A DNA stretch of 6,449 nt from CAYMPH01 sp964392365 (lineage in GTDB: Bacteria > Spirochaetota > UBA4802 > UBA5550), in contig CAYMPH010000032.1 of the NCBI GenBank assembly GCA_964392365.1, positions 1-6,449 of the forward strand, written 5' to 3'. Within the stretch, counting starts at the first letter, position 1. Each line of letters begins with the position of its first letter. Below the pieces are notes generated by a model that did no database searches, was not told where the DNA came from, and saw only the letters and a list, made by a program, of their open reading frames with translations. Below, piece by piece: positions 5,623 to 6,449 of this stretch. A program made the translations under genes and the position numbers.

Positions 5623-5633
5623 ACGGTGTATAT
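5604..5633. promoter_or_regulatory. 30-base perfect palindrome, likely operator of the XRE repressor
   Basis: The half-site ATATACACCGTATTA is repeated without mismatch as its reverse complement, centred at 5618/5619. It lies in the divergent gap between the repressor (5575) and the lipoprotein gene (5690). It covers the plus-strand -10 box and also offers TATAAT on the minus strand (5620 to 5615) with a weak -35, TTAATA, at 5643 to 5638. The GC-containing core CACCG/CGGTG amid AT-rich DNA suggests specific recognition by a dimer. A role as a hairpin in RNA is less likely because no T tract follows. Confidence 0.75.
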
Positions 5634-5689
5634 AATTTATTAAAGCTCTTCAAGCGTTGAAAAATATTATAAAAAATGAAGGAGATAAA

Positions 5690-6449
5690 ATGAAAAAACC
5701 TTATATCAATACTATAGGTTTAATTTTTATTGTAATTATATTATCAGGGTGTTCTGGTGTTACAGATACTACTTCTGGTGGAACAGTACCAGCAGTTTCG
5801 TCTGACAAAGCGATTACGTCATTTACATTTCCAAGTTCAAAAGGAACTACAATTACTGAAGGAACTCATACAATTGTTGTTAGAGTTCCGCATAAAACTG
5901 TATTAACTGCATTAGTTCCTTCAATTACAATCACAGGTGTGAGTGTTAATCCTGCATCGGGTGTGGCACGTGATTTTACCAGCGCTCAAACCTATACCGT
6001 AACATCTCCAGATACAACTACACAGAATTATTCGGTATCGGTGGTTGTAAATACAACTGCAATATTGGTGTATGGTAGTTTAACCAATACTGGAAATGAA
6101 GGTGGTATAAGTACAAATAGCTTGGCTTCACCAAGAGGAGTTGCAGTAGATGCCGGGGGAGTTTATATAGCAGATGGCAATAATCGTATATTATATTATT
6201 CAGCAACAAACACAACAGCAAGTAGAGTCTATGGGCAATTAGGAAGTTTTACAAGTGGAACTGCCAATAATGGCGGTGTAAGTGCAAATAGCTTGTCAAA
6301 TAGCTTGACCACAAGTGGTGTTGCAGTAAATGCCGGAGGAGTTTATATTGTTGATTCTGGCAATAATCGTGTATTATATTATTCAGGAACAAGCACAACA
6401 GCAAGTAGAGTTTATGGGCAAAGTGGTATTTATACTTCGAATACTGCCA
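5690..6449 (+). CDS. NHL-repeat lipoprotein, 3' part beyond the window
   Basis: 253 codons are visible and the frame is still open at the right edge. The start is firm: AAGGAGAT lies just before the ATG. The signal is MKKPYINTIGLIFIVIILSGC with a standard lipobox LSGC (C21), so the protein should be lipidated and held at a membrane or the cell surface. A Thr/Ser/Gly linker follows. Residues 40-120 form a beta-rich domain with ITSFTF, VRVPHKTVLTALVPSITITG and QNYSVSVVV, a type common at the N-terminus of large surface proteins (DUF5018-like; my naming is tentative). From about 124 NHL-type beta-propeller repeats begin, each with GVAV(D/N)AGGVYI, GNNR(I/V)LYYS and TTASRVYGQ. Such propellers usually bind proteins or ligands; no catalytic residues are seen. 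Expression is probably controlled through the palindrome upstream. The minus-strand frame at 6018-6221 is a shadow. Confidence 0.88.
   Translation, partial: MKKPYINTIGLIFIVIILSGCSGVTDTTSGGTVPAVSSDKAITSFTFPSSKGTTITEGTHTIVVRVPHKTVLTALVPSITITGVSVNPASGVARDFTSAQTYTVTSPDTTTQNYSVSVVVNTTAILVYGSLTNTGNEGGISTNSLASPRGVAVDAGGVYIADGNNRILYYSATNTTASRVYGQLGSFTSGTANNGGVSANSLSNSLTTSGVAVNAGGVYIVDSGNNRVLYYSGTSTTASRVYGQSGIYTSNTA
6140..6421 (+). repeat. Two near-identical DNA units coding for NHL repeats
   Basis: The stretch 6140-6238 (from GTTGCAGTA to TATGGGCAA) recurs at 6320-6421 with few changes and one three-base insertion, giving a period of 180 to 183 bases (60-61 residues). Several differences are silent (for example the GTC/GTT codon before TATGGGCAA), while the linkers between units differ more. 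This indicates recent tandem duplication inside the gene. The array probably continues past the window, since the frame and the next unit's GQSGIYTSNTA are still open. Confidence 0.85.

Noticed and set aside
5576..5653. Longer N-terminus for the XRE repressor, starting at 5653
   Set aside because: It would place the perfect palindrome and promoter inside the coding sequence and adds residues unlike the family.
6018..6221. Minus-strand frame of 67 residues
   Set aside because: It is opposite the lipoprotein's repeats and is Leu/Tyr/His-rich in the way expected from the complement of those codons.

Overview
The window is AT-rich bacterial DNA with short intergenic gaps. Several genes have good Shine-Dalgarno sequences, and at least four products carry export signals, two of them lipoprotein signals. 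The lipobox of the racemase ends in Thr-Cys, a relaxed form, and the last gene is a lipoprotein with NHL repeats and a beta-rich N-terminal domain. Together with a secreted ankyrin protein this mildly suggests a spirochaete (Leptospiraceae or Brachyspira-like), but this is a guess from style; no marker gene settles the taxonomy.

Layout. At the left edge (1-141, minus) lies the start of an unrecognised gene with a strong ribosome binding site. Behind it, at 228-276, is a near-perfect palindrome followed by a T tract on the minus strand: a terminator with no obvious gene to terminate. From 421 to 1606 two secreted proteins run in the same direction: an ankyrin-repeat protein and a small NlpC/P60- or CHAP-like Cys/His protein. 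They look like a two-gene unit and are the best candidate here for an effector/partner pair. From 1607 to 2109 there is no intact gene. Instead there is a free-standing small RNA candidate with its own promoter (1644), a three-way-junction fold, a second hairpin and a strong terminator (ending about 1856), followed by the tail of a broken gene (1878-2072).

A minus-strand pair follows: a GNAT acetyltransferase and, upstream of it, a small four-cysteine protein. Divergent from these is a plus-strand cluster that is probably one operon: rmuC (2972-4009), an Asp/Glu-type racemase carrying a lipoprotein signal (4036-4848), and a GIY-YIG nuclease-like protein (4882-5292), with gaps of 26 and 33 bases. 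A weak terminator sits in the convergent junction with a small XRE-type repressor (5318-5575, minus).

The right end is a divergent control region. A 30-base perfect palindrome (5604-5633) lies between the repressor and a lipoprotein gene (5690 to the window end) and covers the lipoprotein promoter's -10 box. The simplest reading is that the repressor controls itself and the lipoprotein. The lipoprotein begins an array of NHL-type repeats that are nearly identical at DNA level and continue past the window edge.
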